NCBI RefSeq assembly: GCF_000373805.1
Contig: NZ_KB892468.1
Span: forward strand, 62,189-126,188
Direction of reading: 5' to 3'
Length of the DNA stretch: 64,000 nt
From: Corynebacterium pilosum DSM 20521 = CIP 103422
Lineage (GTDB): Bacteria > Actinomycetota > Actinomycetes > Mycobacteriales > Mycobacteriaceae
The translations under genes were made by a program, and so were the position numbers. Each line of letters starts with the position of its first letter. The first letter of the stretch is position 1. The notes under the pieces were generated by a model. It saw only the letters and a program-made list of their open reading frames with translations, searched no databases and was not told where the DNA came from. Positions 17,801 to 27,031 of the stretch are shown here, piece by piece.

Positions 17801-17924
17801 GCCGAGTGCTGGCTACGCCGGAGACTCGGCGGCGGTGTCCGTCGCCGGTGCTGTGGTCCTCGTCGCCCTGATAGCGCGCACCAAGCGGGCGCCGGGGACT
17901 TCCACCAGCTCAAAGGAGATATAG
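14886..17924 (+). CDS. aftD: alpha-(1->3)-arabinofuranosyltransferase AftD
   Basis: This is a large GT-C membrane glycosyltransferase of 1012 aa. It has about ten N-terminal membrane helices, a periplasmic segment with carbohydrate-binding features (for example LTAAFDGTTRTAWW near 640), and further helices at the C-terminus. AftD branches arabinan of arabinogalactan and lipoarabinomannan using decaprenyl-phosphoryl-arabinose. It is shorter than the roughly 1400-residue mycobacterial enzyme. Context with lpqI and DUF2613 supports orthology. The last 112 bases overlap the convergent tmaT gene. Confidence 0.9.
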   Translation: MAHVVGWVLLTVLAFLQDPGRTAADTKLDLALDPAGFLAGATSAYTDEFTLGQIQNQAYGYLFPQGLFFLLTEPLPDWVAQRLWWAIVMGVAYSGTLILARRIGLQGRVSTITPAVLYALSPRILTTLTAISSEAWPVALVPWTLIPFAGVLASSNTRLRQGAAAIIPVALMGAVNATATLMACIPAGLLLVYRRQWRALAIWLAGCAAVSAWWIGPLLVLGRYSPPFTDFIESSFTTTHWLNFAEIMRGTTSWAPFVDTERTAGYLLISEPVFVLSTMAVAAAGLAGLAARQMPWRGYLVTLLALGVLLLGLGQGPLGSWWQSLLDDPLAPFRNVHKLDPLVRLPLVLGVGYVLSHARQLRVKGPALTAVGLIVVAATAPAWSGRLAHQGTWEEVPQYWYEAAAFVDKHAPNTRTLVLPSASFARQDWGWTRDEPIQALSDTPFAVRDAIPLVDPEAIRGLDGVRAAIDEDPARADEALRAMGIGAVLVRHDLDSDQEREEELELPGTPRTFGEVDVYLLEPERDMMITDDAPVTVTGGGESLALLDSIYGYSPRTLVDEGAQIVTDTPALAVRNYGTLDGAVSAHLRDLGEGQDIRNRVPDYPSAGPRVGVTETGGSASASSSAADASSFGGADASKSLTAAFDGTTRTAWWPQLGDEGWIESTVADGEVTITATATTTLRVISGDFDREISVSGFSPRTVSVPGDKVRIELTEPVGIAELDTGVERLVTVPDTSPDAQVFLFQRLMPETSTLQRGFTTHQADTWQLSGPATIDGTEYPAGPVELDVGFHTLTSRERVLTLERGTPPTATWQPFDTTVTASDQPQRILSTRSFNEGLRAHVGGQELLPERIDAGLTSFVVPAGVGGEVTFSFAGQSAYRLSLIAGGLLGIVTLVVCIVATRRITPEPAWAPTGEAPRILPVAAAVLVGGLPGAIGAVLAWAVVRFTVIPRWALAGGAAAMMGLWLARAPWPSAGYAGDSAAVSVAGAVVLVALIARTKRAPGTSTSSKEI

Positions 17925-18916
17925 GACACGGCAATGCTGATCGCCACGGTGGCCGCCAGCACGGGGAAGAAGCCGCCACTGAACACAGGGATGCCCAACA
18001 GCGGAAAGACAACGGCGAGCACCGCGACGTGCCATAGGAAGATGGAATACGACCACCGGCCCAGAGCCTGCATCACCGGGCTGGCCAGCACCCCGCTGTC
18101 TGAAGGCGCCAGCGCATAAGGAACCAGCACCAACGCGCAGAACAGTGTGCCCAACAACACGCGCACATTGAATTCGGCGGGGCTGGGGTGCTCCAGCCCC
18201 ATCGGCCCCACGGCCTCGAGTCCGGCGAACCACGCCACCACCAGCGCAAGCACCCAGTACACCCACCGGGGGCGCAGCACGCGTTGGGCCCTCGTCGATA
18301 CGCGCGGTTCAACTTCCGCGCAGATCAACCCCACCGCAAACCAGGGCACGTACGAGATCGGCCAGATCTGCAGGTTCACACCCCACGCGTCGATCGAGTC
18401 GCGCACGAAAGGCAGCCACGGCCACGCCAGCGCCAGGCACGTGCCGACGATCAACGCCGCGGCTCGCCCCCGCCGCCCCAACGCGAGGTAGGCGGGAAGC
18501 ACCAGGTAGAAGGCTACTTCCACGCACAGGGACCAGAGTTGGGTCAGCCCGGCGATCAGCCCGTCCGGCACGTAGATCTGGATCATCAACAGGTTGGCCA
18601 CTGCTTGGGGCCAGGTGACGTCGGCAAGTTCGGGAAGAGCGAGCAGCACCACCGTGACACACACCAGGTAGGCTGGGGCGATACGTGCGACACGTTTGGT
18701 GAAGTAATGCTGCGGTCGCCCCTGCCCCCGTGCCAGCAGAAACGCTGACAGGGCGAAAAAGACGGAGACGAAGTAGTCGAATCGGGCGAACAGGGCTGAT
18801 TCGGTGCCGGTTTGGAACGCGACGTGCGTGACGACGATGCCCAGCGCCGCCACAGCCCGCAAGCCTGCAAGCTCTGGGAGGTGTCGGCGCTTCGAATTTA
18901 TAAAGGCACCTGTCAT
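17813..18916 (-). CDS. tmaT: acyltransferase-3 membrane protein, TmaT-like (mycolate acetyltransferase)
   Basis: This 367-residue integral membrane acyltransferase has about ten helices. The N-terminal LPELAGLRAVAALGIVVTH carries the family histidine (about His31), and the domain ends at YISFELVEVP. In C. glutamicum the orthologue beside the DUF3068 gene (NCgl2759, recalled) acetylates trehalose monomycolate for MmpL export. Divergence from a DUF3068 gene 42 bases away matches that pair. The final 37 codons overlap aftD. Confidence 0.8.
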   Translation of the reverse strand: MTGAFINSKRRHLPELAGLRAVAALGIVVTHVAFQTGTESALFARFDYFVSVFFALSAFLLARGQGRPQHYFTKRVARIAPAYLVCVTVVLLALPELADVTWPQAVANLLMIQIYVPDGLIAGLTQLWSLCVEVAFYLVLPAYLALGRRGRAAALIVGTCLALAWPWLPFVRDSIDAWGVNLQIWPISYVPWFAVGLICAEVEPRVSTRAQRVLRPRWVYWVLALVVAWFAGLEAVGPMGLEHPSPAEFNVRVLLGTLFCALVLVPYALAPSDSGVLASPVMQALGRWSYSIFLWHVAVLAVVFPLLGIPVFSGGFFPVLAATVAISIAVSYISFELVEVPGARLVRAIRATRTTAPATDTAAESPA

Positions 18917-18958
18917 AATGATTCCTTGACAAGCTTAATGGAAAGGTCTGACACGACG

Positions 18959-20206
18959 ATGGCTGATTTTAACCAAGCACGCAACAAGCGTGGAATCACC
19001 ATTTCTGCCATCGTCGTGGTGATCGGTATCCTCATCGGCAACATTATGCCGCCCATCGCCGTGTTCCTGATGAAGCTGCTTCCCAACGGCGCCCAAACAG
19101 ACGCCCACTTCGTCTCTGAGGACTCGACTGTCCTCAACCTGTGGGCTCTGCTGGACCCGAACAAGGACCCCGCCGCTGCCAGCACGGCCACGTGCGTGGA
19201 CCTGCCCACCCCGGGATGTACCCACTTGGAGGGCCCGGCCGAGCTCGCCCAAACCATCACCACCTCGTCCACCGATAAGTTCATGGAGACGAATGTGGAT
19301 TCGCTGATGCGCGTCATCATTGGTGGCGAGCCCTACGCCGAGGTGGAGGACCACCACCGGCTGAACCGTGACTCCAACTACCCCGTCACCGAGCCTGTGG
19401 CGACGAAGCTTTTCACCATCCCTCCGCTGAACTCCGGCGTATCGGTGCCGGCACACACTCTGGAGGGGCTGCAGTATTTCTTCCCCTTTGAAACGGAGCG
19501 CCGCTCCTACCAGTACGCCGACCCGATCGTGTGGGAACTGGTGCCGCTCGATTATGTCGACCCAGTTGAGGTTAACGGGGTGCGCGCCTACAAATTCCAC
19601 GCGGAGGTGCCGCCGAGCAGCTTGATTGAGTCGATCCTGGATGCCTACTCGGGCTCAGCCGCCGATGAGGCGCTGGAATCGATTGCCCGCCTGAGCCCGG
19701 TCGAACAGTTCCAGCTGGCTTTGGGCCTCGACGATGCCACGGCGGAAGGCGTGAAGGCCGTCACTGAGGGGCCAGCCGAGCGGTTCTTCTCCCCCGAAGA
19801 GATGGAGCGTTTCGAGTACGCGGAGGGTCAGCAGGTGCGCCTGCAGCCCTACTATGAGGCCACTCGCACATTTTTCGTGGAGCCAAAGACCGGCACCGTG
19901 CTGGACCATCACGTGGACGTGGATATTTTCTTTGCGGAGAACAATCTGCAGGCCCGCGCCATCTCAGAGGAAAACCTGCGCAATCCGGTCCGCACCATAT
20001 TTAGCGCCGATTTCGCTTTCGACGAGGCGACACAGCAGGCCCAGCTTGATGTGGCCACCCCGCAGATGGCGCGCATCCGTGCTCTGCAGGCGGTGTCTTT
20101 GGTGGCGAACGTGACGACGATCGCCGCCCTCGTGGTGTTGGCGTGGCTGTTAGTGCGCCGGCGCCGCCACCGTGCCACACTGAACATTGATGAAGCACAA
20201 GCCTAA
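18959..20206 (+). CDS. pgfA: DUF3068 envelope protein (PgfA/NCgl2760-like)
   Basis: This 415-residue protein has an N-terminal membrane helix (about 13-38), a large extracytoplasmic domain (about 40-375) and a C-terminal helix followed by a basic tail LVRRRRHR. This is the DUF3068 architecture. The mycobacterial relative PgfA binds trehalose monomycolate and works with MmpL3, and the C. glutamicum relative affects lipomannan maturation (recalled). ATG 18959 is used; an in-frame ATG at 18938 is possible. The next gene overlaps its end by 20 bases. Confidence 0.85.
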   Translation: MADFNQARNKRGITISAIVVVIGILIGNIMPPIAVFLMKLLPNGAQTDAHFVSEDSTVLNLWALLDPNKDPAAASTATCVDLPTPGCTHLEGPAELAQTITTSSTDKFMETNVDSLMRVIIGGEPYAEVEDHHRLNRDSNYPVTEPVATKLFTIPPLNSGVSVPAHTLEGLQYFFPFETERRSYQYADPIVWELVPLDYVDPVEVNGVRAYKFHAEVPPSSLIESILDAYSGSAADEALESIARLSPVEQFQLALGLDDATAEGVKAVTEGPAERFFSPEEMERFEYAEGQQVRLQPYYEATRTFFVEPKTGTVLDHHVDVDIFFAENNLQARAISEENLRNPVRTIFSADFAFDEATQQAQLDVATPQMARIRALQAVSLVANVTTIAALVVLAWLLVRRRRHRATLNIDEAQA

Positions 20207-21629
20207 CACCAGCACTACCGGCACTACAGGCACAGTTGTCCTGTCCGCCTGGGCAACGTTGCTGGTGGGTGCGATGACGTGGGCGCTTTTCGCCGGACCG
20301 GGCGAGTTCGCCATGCGCGACATGGTGGTCCTCGATCATCCTTTGCTCACCCACGCGTCCTTAGGGATGGGCACGTTGCCGGGTCGCAACGCCCCGCAGG
20401 ATGCTGTGCTGGCCATTGTTGGCCAGGTCATCCCCGCCACGTGGTTTGTGCGTGCGCTCATGGTCGCTTCCGCTGCCGCCGGCGCTTTCGGCGCGGTTCG
20501 CCTGGCCTCGCTTTCCGACGATCCCCCCTCTCTTCTGCGCAGCGCCGCCTCCATGACCGTGGCCGTGGCCAATCCTTTTGTGGTGGAGCGACTGTTGCAG
20601 GGGCACTGGTCGCTGGTGGTGGCCGCCTGGCTGCTTCCCGTGGTGGCGTGGTTGGGTCTTTCGGCCCGTACGGGCTGGCTGATCGTGGCAGTGTGGGTCT
20701 GTTCTTTAACGCCCACGGGTGCTCTGGCGGCGGTGGCGATTGCTTTGGCTACGCATCGTCGCTGGCAGGTCTGGGTAGCGGGCGTGCTGGCGTGTGCGCC
20801 GTGGGCGGTCACCGGCCTGCTTCACGCAGGTGGCGGGACCTCCTCACGTTCCGCCGTGGAGGCTTTTGCACCGCGCGCGGAAGAACACGTGGGCACGCTC
20901 GGCGCCATTGTTGGATTGGGTGGGATCTGGAACGCGGACGCGGTGCCGGCGTCTCGTAGCTCCGGCTTCGCGATCGCCGGGGTCCTGCTTTTCCTCCTCC
21001 TGCTCTGTGCCGTGCGTCGCGTGCCGCGCCCCTTGTTGTGGTTGGCGGCAGCGGGTTTTGCCGTGGCGTTGACGGGCTGGCTGGCCCCGCAGGTTCTGGG
21101 CTGGGTGGTGGAGACCATTCCCGGCGGCGGGCTGCTGCGCGATAGCCAGAAATGGCTGATCCTGGCCATCCCCGCCTATGTCGCCGCCGCGGGGTTGCTG
21201 CCGCGCGTGCTCGCAGGCGCAGCCCTCGCGCTATGTCTGCTGCAGACCCACGACGCGCCCGCGGAGTTAGCAGTCCTGCGTCCGGTAACCGTCGCGATCC
21301 CCAACGTTGAGACCACCGGTTTCGTCGAGTTCGTCGACCGCCCCACCCTCATCGCTCGCGGCGACGGCATCCCCGTGGTCGACCCCGCCACCAAGGCATA
21401 TAACGTCATCGAATCGGGTGAGCTCACGGTGGACGGGGTACTCGTCGATAAGCCTGCTGAAACCACGATCGAACCCAATGTCATCGTCTACCCCGATGGC
21501 CACGTGGAGCGCACCGACGCCCCCGCGCCGCCGACCCCCTGGCTGGGCCTTGTCCTGTTGGCCCTGTGGGCTGCTACTCCCCTGCTGGTGCTAAGCCTTC
21601 GACCAGCTCGGCGAAGCGCGCGCCCGTAG
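20187..21629 (+). CDS. multi-pass membrane protein (Rv0226c-like)
   Basis: The 480-residue protein has about ten to eleven hydrophobic segments and a C-terminal soluble region before a last helix. A loop with GRNAPQDAVLA near residue 70 resembles the first periplasmic loop of GT-C glycosyltransferases, so a polyprenyl-sugar-using transferase is possible but unproven. Position between DUF3068 and the GT4 gene matches Rv0226c. The start overlaps the previous gene by 20 bases, and the last 56 bases overlap the convergent glycosyltransferase. Confidence 0.75.
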   Translation: MMKHKPNTSTTGTTGTVVLSAWATLLVGAMTWALFAGPGEFAMRDMVVLDHPLLTHASLGMGTLPGRNAPQDAVLAIVGQVIPATWFVRALMVASAAAGAFGAVRLASLSDDPPSLLRSAASMTVAVANPFVVERLLQGHWSLVVAAWLLPVVAWLGLSARTGWLIVAVWVCSLTPTGALAAVAIALATHRRWQVWVAGVLACAPWAVTGLLHAGGGTSSRSAVEAFAPRAEEHVGTLGAIVGLGGIWNADAVPASRSSGFAIAGVLLFLLLLCAVRRVPRPLLWLAAAGFAVALTGWLAPQVLGWVVETIPGGGLLRDSQKWLILAIPAYVAAAGLLPRVLAGAALALCLLQTHDAPAELAVLRPVTVAIPNVETTGFVEFVDRPTLIARGDGIPVVDPATKAYNVIESGELTVDGVLVDKPAETTIEPNVIVYPDGHVERTDAPAPPTPWLGLVLLALWAATPLLVLSLRPARRSARP

Positions 21630-22653
21630 TCTCCCAGGAGAATGTGGCCGCCCACGCCCGCGCGTTCTCCCCCAGCTCACGGCGGCGCGCGGTGTTCTCG
21701 ATCAACTCGCGCGTGGCGGCGATCAGTTCGCCTCGCGTATCGACGAGCACCCCCGTCACCTCATCGCGGATCGAATCACACAGGCCACCGGCATCGCGGT
21801 AGCCCACCGACGGCACCCCGTGCTGCGCTGCCTCAATCACGGCCAGGCCCCAGCCCTCCTTCGCGCTGGGCATCAGGTGCACGGCGGCGCGCGCCAGCAG
21901 GGCGTGTTTATAGTCCTCGGTGACCTGCCCGTGGAAGACCACCTTGTCGCCGAGCGGCCGCGCGTAGTCCCGCAGCTCCTCTTCCCACCAGCCGGAGCCG
22001 ATTACGTCGAGCACCACGCCGTCCATGGTGGCCACGGCATCCATGGCGTCTTCGATGTGCTTGTGCGGCACCAGACGGGACAGGGTGACGATGTGGATCA
22101 GGCCATCGTCGACAAGCACGGGCAACGTGTCCGGCACGGGGTCCACCCCATTTTCGATGATCGTGATGTCGGTCGCGCGCACGCCCAGCTCGATCAGGTC
22201 ATTGGCGGAGGCCTCCGACACCGTCACGTACGGCGCGCCGCGATAGACGCGCGGGGCCAGGCGGGATTCCAAGAACCAACCCAGCTTCGCGATCACCGGC
22301 CCTGCCACCGGCCATTGGTTGCGGTGGCAGTGGTGGGTGAGAAGGATCGTCGGCGCGTTGGTGAAAAGGCGGGCGAAAAAGGGGATGCCGTTTTGCGTAT
22401 CGACGATCACGTCCGGCCGGTGCCTCAAGATCGCCCACAGTCCGGCCAGGTAGACGGTATATTTCCCGCCTCGCCGCCGAAAAGTGATGCCTTCGCGCTG
22501 CGACTTGTGCGGCGCGTCCGTGTGGCTGGCGGTGTGGTAGATCACCTCGTGTCCGCGCTGCGCCAGGTAGGCGCCGACGCGCTCCAGGTAGCGTTCGGAA
22601 CCGCCACCCTGCGGGTGGGTGGTGTCACGCCAGCACATCAACAAGATCTTCAT
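21574..22653 (-). CDS. GT4-type glycosyltransferase (Rv0225-like)
   Basis: This 359-residue GT-B glycosyltransferase has N-terminal MKILLMCWRDTTHPQGGGSE, an acceptor-side TILLTHHCHRNQ, and donor-side motifs LSRLVPHKHIEDAM and PSAKEGWGLAVIEAA with the EX7E arrangement. It probably transfers a mannose-type sugar in envelope glycolipid synthesis. Orthology to Rv0225/MSMEG_0311 is inferred from synteny. ATG 22653 starts the conserved domain, so the 20-codon extension upstream is dropped. The divergent methyltransferase starts 22 bases away. Confidence 0.85.
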   Translation of the reverse strand: MKILLMCWRDTTHPQGGGSERYLERVGAYLAQRGHEVIYHTASHTDAPHKSQREGITFRRRGGKYTVYLAGLWAILRHRPDVIVDTQNGIPFFARLFTNAPTILLTHHCHRNQWPVAGPVIAKLGWFLESRLAPRVYRGAPYVTVSEASANDLIELGVRATDITIIENGVDPVPDTLPVLVDDGLIHIVTLSRLVPHKHIEDAMDAVATMDGVVLDVIGSGWWEEELRDYARPLGDKVVFHGQVTEDYKHALLARAAVHLMPSAKEGWGLAVIEAAQHGVPSVGYRDAGGLCDSIRDEVTGVLVDTRGELIAATRELIENTARRRELGENARAWAATFSWETTGARFAELVEGLAPAGE

Positions 22654-22675
22654 CAGGTCTTCGATGCTACCTTGG

Positions 22676-23440
22676 ATGGTTGTGACCCTTTCGCGTACCC
22701 GCCGCTTCGCCACCCTCTCCCGCTCGGTTGGGCTGCTGCGCTCTTTTCGCTACGAGCAGCCGCGGCCCGACCTCTTTTACTCGGGTCTGGCGCGCGACAC
22801 GGCATCGCTTATCGACGCGCTGACCGGCGATCTTTCCGGCCCCGCACTGGACGGGGCCCGAGTGCTGGATGTGGGCGGCGGGCCGGGCTATTTCGCCTCT
22901 GAGTTCGCTAGCCGGGGCGCATGGTATGTGGGCGTGGAACCGGACGCTGGGGAGATGGCGGCCGCGGGCTTAAGTGGTTTCGGGTCTGTGCGTGCCGACG
23001 GCTCCCACCTCCCCTTCGCCGACGACTGCTTTGACATCACCTATTCCTCCAACGTGGTGGAACACACCCCGGACCCGTGGGGCATGGCGGAGGAGATGCT
23101 GCGGGTGACGCGCCCGGGCGGGCTGTCCATCGTGAGTTATACGGTGTGGCTGGGGCCATTCGGCGGGCATGAAACAGGCCTGTGGCAGCACTACGTGGGT
23201 GGGGATTTTGCTCGCCGGCGCTACGAAAAGAAGCACGGCCACCCGCCGAAGAACGTGTTTGGGGAAAGTTTATTTGATGTTTCCTGCGCGGAGGGCCTGC
23301 AATGGGCGCGCGAGACGACAGGCGGCGAGTTGGTGGCCGCTTTTCCCCGCTACCACCCGTGGTGGGCGTGGTGGATGGTGCGCGTTCCTGTCCTGCGGGA
23401 GTTCGGGGTGTCGAATTTGGTCGTCGTTCTGCGCGCGTGA
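22676..23440 (+). CDS. SAM-dependent methyltransferase (Rv0224c-like)
   Basis: This is a 254-residue class I methyltransferase. Motif I is VLDVGGGPGYFA (about 62-73), the acidic motif II lies in YVGVEPDAGEM, and FDITYSSNVVEHTPDPWGM is typical of Methyltransf_11. The substrate is unknown; its place beside envelope glycosyltransferases suggests a lipid or glycolipid. ATG 22676 leads into MVVTLSRTRRF; the earlier in-frame start lies inside the divergent glycosyltransferase. Confidence 0.87.
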   Translation: MVVTLSRTRRFATLSRSVGLLRSFRYEQPRPDLFYSGLARDTASLIDALTGDLSGPALDGARVLDVGGGPGYFASEFASRGAWYVGVEPDAGEMAAAGLSGFGSVRADGSHLPFADDCFDITYSSNVVEHTPDPWGMAEEMLRVTRPGGLSIVSYTVWLGPFGGHETGLWQHYVGGDFARRRYEKKHGHPPKNVFGESLFDVSCAEGLQWARETTGGELVAAFPRYHPWWAWWMVRVPVLREFGVSNLVVVLRA

Positions 23441-23443
23441 CTT

Positions 23444-23641
23444 TTAGAGGGCGCCGGAGTAGATGACCTCGAGAAGATTGCTCACTACCAGCCAGAGCAC
23501 GATACATAAGACGATCATGGCCGCGGCCAACCAGCCTAAGATCACGAACAGTCGGCGGCGGTCTGGGTCGCGTGCTGGGCGTGACTGCCCGGCGACATCG
23601 TCCTCGCGCGACGCGGGGTCGATCATCGGTACCTGGTCCAT
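23444..23641 (-). CDS. small single-pass membrane protein, 65 aa
   Basis: A polar N-terminus of about 30 residues (many Asp and Arg) is followed by one strong transmembrane helix (LFVILGWLAAAMIVLCIVLW). It ends SNLLEVIYSGAL. The ATG at 23641 is preferred because AAAGGTGG lies at the right spacing, whereas the GTG at 23653 sits directly on that sequence. It is convergent with the methyltransferase gene, three bases away. Function is unknown. Confidence 0.65.
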   Translation of the reverse strand: MDQVPMIDPASREDDVAGQSRPARDPDRRRLFVILGWLAAAMIVLCIVLWLVVSNLLEVIYSGAL

Positions 23642-23805
23642 TGCCGGGGCCACCTTTCTTTATCGTTTAACTAAGCACAAGATCAACCACAAAGCCTTAA
23701 CCTTTATATAGGTTATCCTACAGCAAGGCGTCTTGAAAAGCCCTACAAGCACGCTTTATGGCAAATGGCTGGACAGCACTCATATTATTTTCAGCTTAAA
23801 AAGAA

Positions 23806-23845
23806 GAGCAAAACCCCGGCTCACCATCGTGGCGGAGCCGGGGTT
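23806..23845 (-). terminator. Rho-independent terminator of pckG
   Basis: AACCCCGGCTC and GAGCCGGGGTT form an 11-base stem. Read on the minus strand it is followed by TTTTGCTCTTC and a further T run. It lies 26 bases beyond the pckG stop. Confidence 0.85.
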
Positions 23846-23870
23846 AGATGCGTGGGGATAGGTCAGTGTA

Positions 23871-25703
23871 CTACTTGCCCTGCGCCTTCGAGATTCGCCC
23901 CTTCAGAGCATTGAACTCATCGTGGACTTCCTGCGGAACGCGGCTGCCCAGCGAGGCAATGTACTCCTCGTTGTCCTCCACGTTGGCAGCCCACTCATCT
24001 GGGTTGACTGCGAGTGCTTCCTTGACGTCCTCCAATGGGGTGTCCAAGCCCTCAAGGTCGAGGTCCTCTGCGCGGGCGGTGTGGCCCACCAGGGTTTCCT
24101 CGGCGCCGACGGTGCCGTCGACACGCTGGGTGACCCACTTCAGAACGCGGGAGTTCTCGCCGAAGCCTGGCCACAGGAAGCGGCCATCGTCGCCGCGGCG
24201 GAACCAGTTGACCAGGAAGACCTTTGGCAGCTTGTCGCCGCCGCGCTCGCCCATGTCGATCCAGTTCTGGATGTAGTCGCCAACGTTGTAGCCGATGAAC
24301 GGCAGCATCGCGAATGGATCGTGACGCAGGGAGCCAACCTTTGCCTCAGCAGACGCTGCGGTCTGGCCGGAGGACAGGGTGGTACCGATCATGGTGGCGT
24401 GCTGCCAGTCGCGCGCCTCAGTGACCAGCGGAACGGTGTCTGGGCGACGGCCACCGAACAGGATCGCGTCGACCTTCACACCCTTCCAGTCGTCGTACTC
24501 AGGTGCTGCGGTTGGGCACTGTGCGATTGGGATGGTGTAACGGGAGTTCGGGTGCGCCGCCTTCTCGTTGGAATCCGGCGTCCAGTCGTTCCCCTTCCAG
24601 TCGATGAGGTGATCTGGGGTCTCGCCGTCGATGCCTTCCCACCACACGTCGCCATCGTCGGTCAGTGCGACGTTGGTGAACAGGATGTTGCCTGGCTCCA
24701 TGGAGCGCATCGCAATCGGGTTGGAATCGTAGGAGGTGCCAGGTGCCACGCCAAAGAAACCGTTTTCTGGGTTCACAGCGTAGAGGCCGTCCTCGCGCAG
24801 GTGCAGCCATGCGATGTCATCGCCCACAACCTCGGCCTTCCAGCCAGGAATGGTTGGGGTGATCATTGCCAGGTTGGTCTTGCCACATGCGGATGGGAAC
24901 GCGCCGGTGATGTGGTACACCTTGCCCTCTGGGCTGGTCAGCTTCAGGATGAGCATGTGCTCTGCCATCCAGCCTTCTTCCTGGGCCATCTTGGAAGCGA
25001 TGCGCAGCGCGTAGCACTTCTTCGCCAGGATTGCGTTGCCGCCGTAGCCCGAACCGTAGGACCAGATTTCCTTGGTCTCTGGGAAGTGGGTGATGTACTT
25101 GGTGTCGTTGCATGGCCACGCAACGTCTTCCTCGCCCGGCTCCAGTGGCGCGCCAACGGAGTGCAAGCAAGGCACGAAGTCGCCATTGGTGCCGATCTTG
25201 TCCAGCGCGTCCTGGCCCATGCGGGTCATGATGCGCATGTTCATCACCACGTAGGCGGAGTCAGTCAGCTGCACGCCAAGCTTCGGGTCTGGGTCGTTGA
25301 TTGGGCCCATGCAGAAGGGGACGACGTACATGCGACGGCCCTTCATGGCGCCGGTGAACGCTTCGGTCATTTCCTCCTTCATTGCCTTCGGAGGAGCCCA
25401 GTTGTTGGTTGGGCCTGCGTCTGCTTCGTTCTCGGTACAAATAAAGGTACGGGACTCGACGCGAGCCACGTCAGAAGGGTTCGAGCGAGCCAAGAAGCTG
25501 TTCGGGCGCTTCTCCTCATTCAGGCGGATCAAGGTGCCCTTATCGACGAGCTCGTTTGCCATACGGTCCCACTCTTCATCGGAACCGTCGACGAACACGA
25601 CGTCGTCAGGCTGGAAAATCTCAACAGCCTCGTTGATCCAGTCGATCAGCTGCTGGTTATCGGTTGGCAATTCACCAACAAGGCCTTTGATTGTGTTGGT
25701 CAT
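23871..25703 (-). CDS. pckG: phosphoenolpyruvate carboxykinase (GTP)
   Basis: The enzyme converts oxaloacetate and GTP to PEP, CO2 and GDP in gluconeogenesis. At 610 aa it is of normal length. The kinase loop is [12 protein letters not shown], containing the hyperreactive cysteine. Other conserved blocks are [33 protein letters not shown] and [19 protein letters not shown]. The ATG at 25703 is preceded by AGGAG five bases away. Synteny with trmB, NYN and mmpL3 matches Rv0211-Rv0206c. Confidence 0.97.
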   Translation of the reverse strand: MTNTIKGLVGELPTDNQQLIDWINEAVEIFQPDDVVFVDGSDEEWDRMANELVDKGTLIRLNEEKRPNSFLARSNPSDVARVESRTFICTENEADAGPTNNWAPPKAMKEEMTEAFTGAMKGRRMYVVPFCMGPINDPDPKLGVQLTDSAYVVMNMRIMTRMGQDALDKIGTNGDFVPCLHSVGAPLEPGEEDVAWPCNDTKYITHFPETKEIWSYGSGYGGNAILAKKCYALRIASKMAQEEGWMAEHMLILKLTSPEGKVYHITGAFPSACGKTNLAMITPTIPGWKAEVVGDDIAWLHLREDGLYAVNPENGFFGVAPGTSYDSNPIAMRSMEPGNILFTNVALTDDGDVWWEGIDGETPDHLIDWKGNDWTPDSNEKAAHPNSRYTIPIAQCPTAAPEYDDWKGVKVDAILFGGRRPDTVPLVTEARDWQHATMIGTTLSSGQTAASAEAKVGSLRHDPFAMLPFIGYNVGDYIQNWIDMGERGGDKLPKVFLVNWFRRGDDGRFLWPGFGENSRVLKWVTQRVDGTVGAEETLVGHTARAEDLDLEGLDTPLEDVKEALAVNPDEWAANVEDNEEYIASLGSRVPQEVHDEFNALKGRISKAQGK

Positions 25704-26243
25704 CTAATCTCCTGACACATGTTTCCTAGAAGCGGGGGAGTTTGCACTTCCAGACTATCGAACACCGTCCGAGCAGGTGGTTTGATTGACGTAACACCAT
25801 CTGCCGGGCAGAGACTCCCTTGGCAAAACCCCCTCATAAACACTACTATCAGTGACTTGCAACACTTTTGTGCCAGAAATGTCTACCCCCTAACAGGGGT
25901 AAGTGAAGATCGCAAAGATCACCATTCGCAACCATTCACAGATTCTCCCAGCGCGCCATCCGCGGGGCCAAAATAGCCACCTAGCCCGCGCAATAAGGAA
26001 GATCTATGCAGCAAGAAGGTTTATGCCTAACCCCACACCATGACATACGGCAGCCTGGAACGCCACCCCCACAGTTAGCCAACCACAGATCACGATTCCT
26101 GAGGTTCCCTCCACATAACCCACCCGAAAAGGGGTGAGGCGGTCGTCGATAAGCGCATAGGCGCTCCCAAGCCGCCTCCCCACCCGGCTGAAACCGACCC
26201 TCCGAAGTTTGGTATTCATGCACGTCACGTGGACAATGGCAGT
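25704..26243. promoter_or_regulatory. 540-bp regulatory region between pckG and trmB
   Basis: No gene is supported here. An inverted repeat TACCCC...GGGGTA at 25884-25901 contains ACCCCC/GGGGT runs like those bound by the corynebacterial carbon regulator RamA (consensus recalled). GGGGGAGTTTGCACTT at about 25735-25750 partly resembles a RamB site. One dispersed GCTTNNCGACGA motif lies at 26143-26154. Assignment to regulators is tentative. Confidence 0.35.
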
Positions 26244-27029
26244 GTGACGAATAGTTCTGATTTTTCTCCTTCCCAAACTCCCCGCGAAGGTACCGCCGAG
26301 CTGCCTGCAGGCCGGCCCCTGCAGACCGATTTCAACGACGGCCTGGACTACCCGCGCCTCGGCTCCGTCAGCTTCCGTCGCGGCACACTCACCGATAACC
26401 AGGAGACACTTTTCGACGAGCACTGGCCACGCCTTGGCACGATGCTTGCCGACGAGCACGTGGACGTGGACGACTGGTTCGGCCGCACCGGACACCCCAC
26501 CATCGTCGAAATCGGGTCCGGCACAGGGACTTCCACGGCTGCCATGGCGCCGCTGGAGGCCGACACAAACATCATTGCCGTCGAACTGTACAAGCCAGGC
26601 CTGGCGAAACTGCTGGGGTCTGTGGTGCGTGAGAAGATCGACAATATTCGCATGATCCGCGGCGACGGCATCGAAGTGCTGGCCCGCATGTTCCCCGAAG
26701 AGTCGCTGGACGGGGTGCGCATCTTCTTCCCCGATCCCTGGCCGAAGGCGCGCCACAACAAGCGCCGCATCATCCAATCGGGCCCGCTGAACCTGATCGC
26801 CAAGCGTTTGAAGCCCGGCGGCGTGCTGCACGTGGCCACTGACCACGCTGACTACGCAGAGTGGATCAACGAACTGGTGAATGTTGAACCGCTGCTTGAG
26901 TACAAGGGCTGGCCGTGGGACGATTGCCCCATTCTCACCGACCGCCAAGTGATCACGAAGTTCGAAGGCAAAGGCCTGGATAAAGACCATGTGATCAACG
27001 AATACCTCTGGCAGAAACGAGGGCTTTAA
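26244..27029 (+). CDS. trmB: tRNA (guanine-N7-)-methyltransferase
   Basis: This is a SAM-dependent enzyme making m7G46 in tRNA. It has a poorly conserved N-terminus of about 70 residues, then [12 protein letters not shown] (motif I), [12 protein letters not shown], and the TrmB signature [16 protein letters not shown] near residue 165. At about 261 aa it fits actinobacterial enzymes. Neither GTG 26244 nor GTG 26229 has a strong ribosome-binding site, so the start is uncertain. Two bases separate it from the NYN gene. Confidence 0.93.
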   Translation: MTNSSDFSPSQTPREGTAELPAGRPLQTDFNDGLDYPRLGSVSFRRGTLTDNQETLFDEHWPRLGTMLADEHVDVDDWFGRTGHPTIVEIGSGTGTSTAAMAPLEADTNIIAVELYKPGLAKLLGSVVREKIDNIRMIRGDGIEVLARMFPEESLDGVRIFFPDPWPKARHNKRRIIQSGPLNLIAKRLKPGGVLHVATDHADYAEWINELVNVEPLLEYKGWPWDDCPILTDRQVITKFEGKGLDKDHVINEYLWQKRGL

Positions 27030-27031
27030 AT

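Noticed and set aside
23922-25715. 597-codon ORF antisense to pckG
   Set aside because: It is the shadow of a highly conserved enzyme gene in GC-rich DNA; no domain or start signal is seen.
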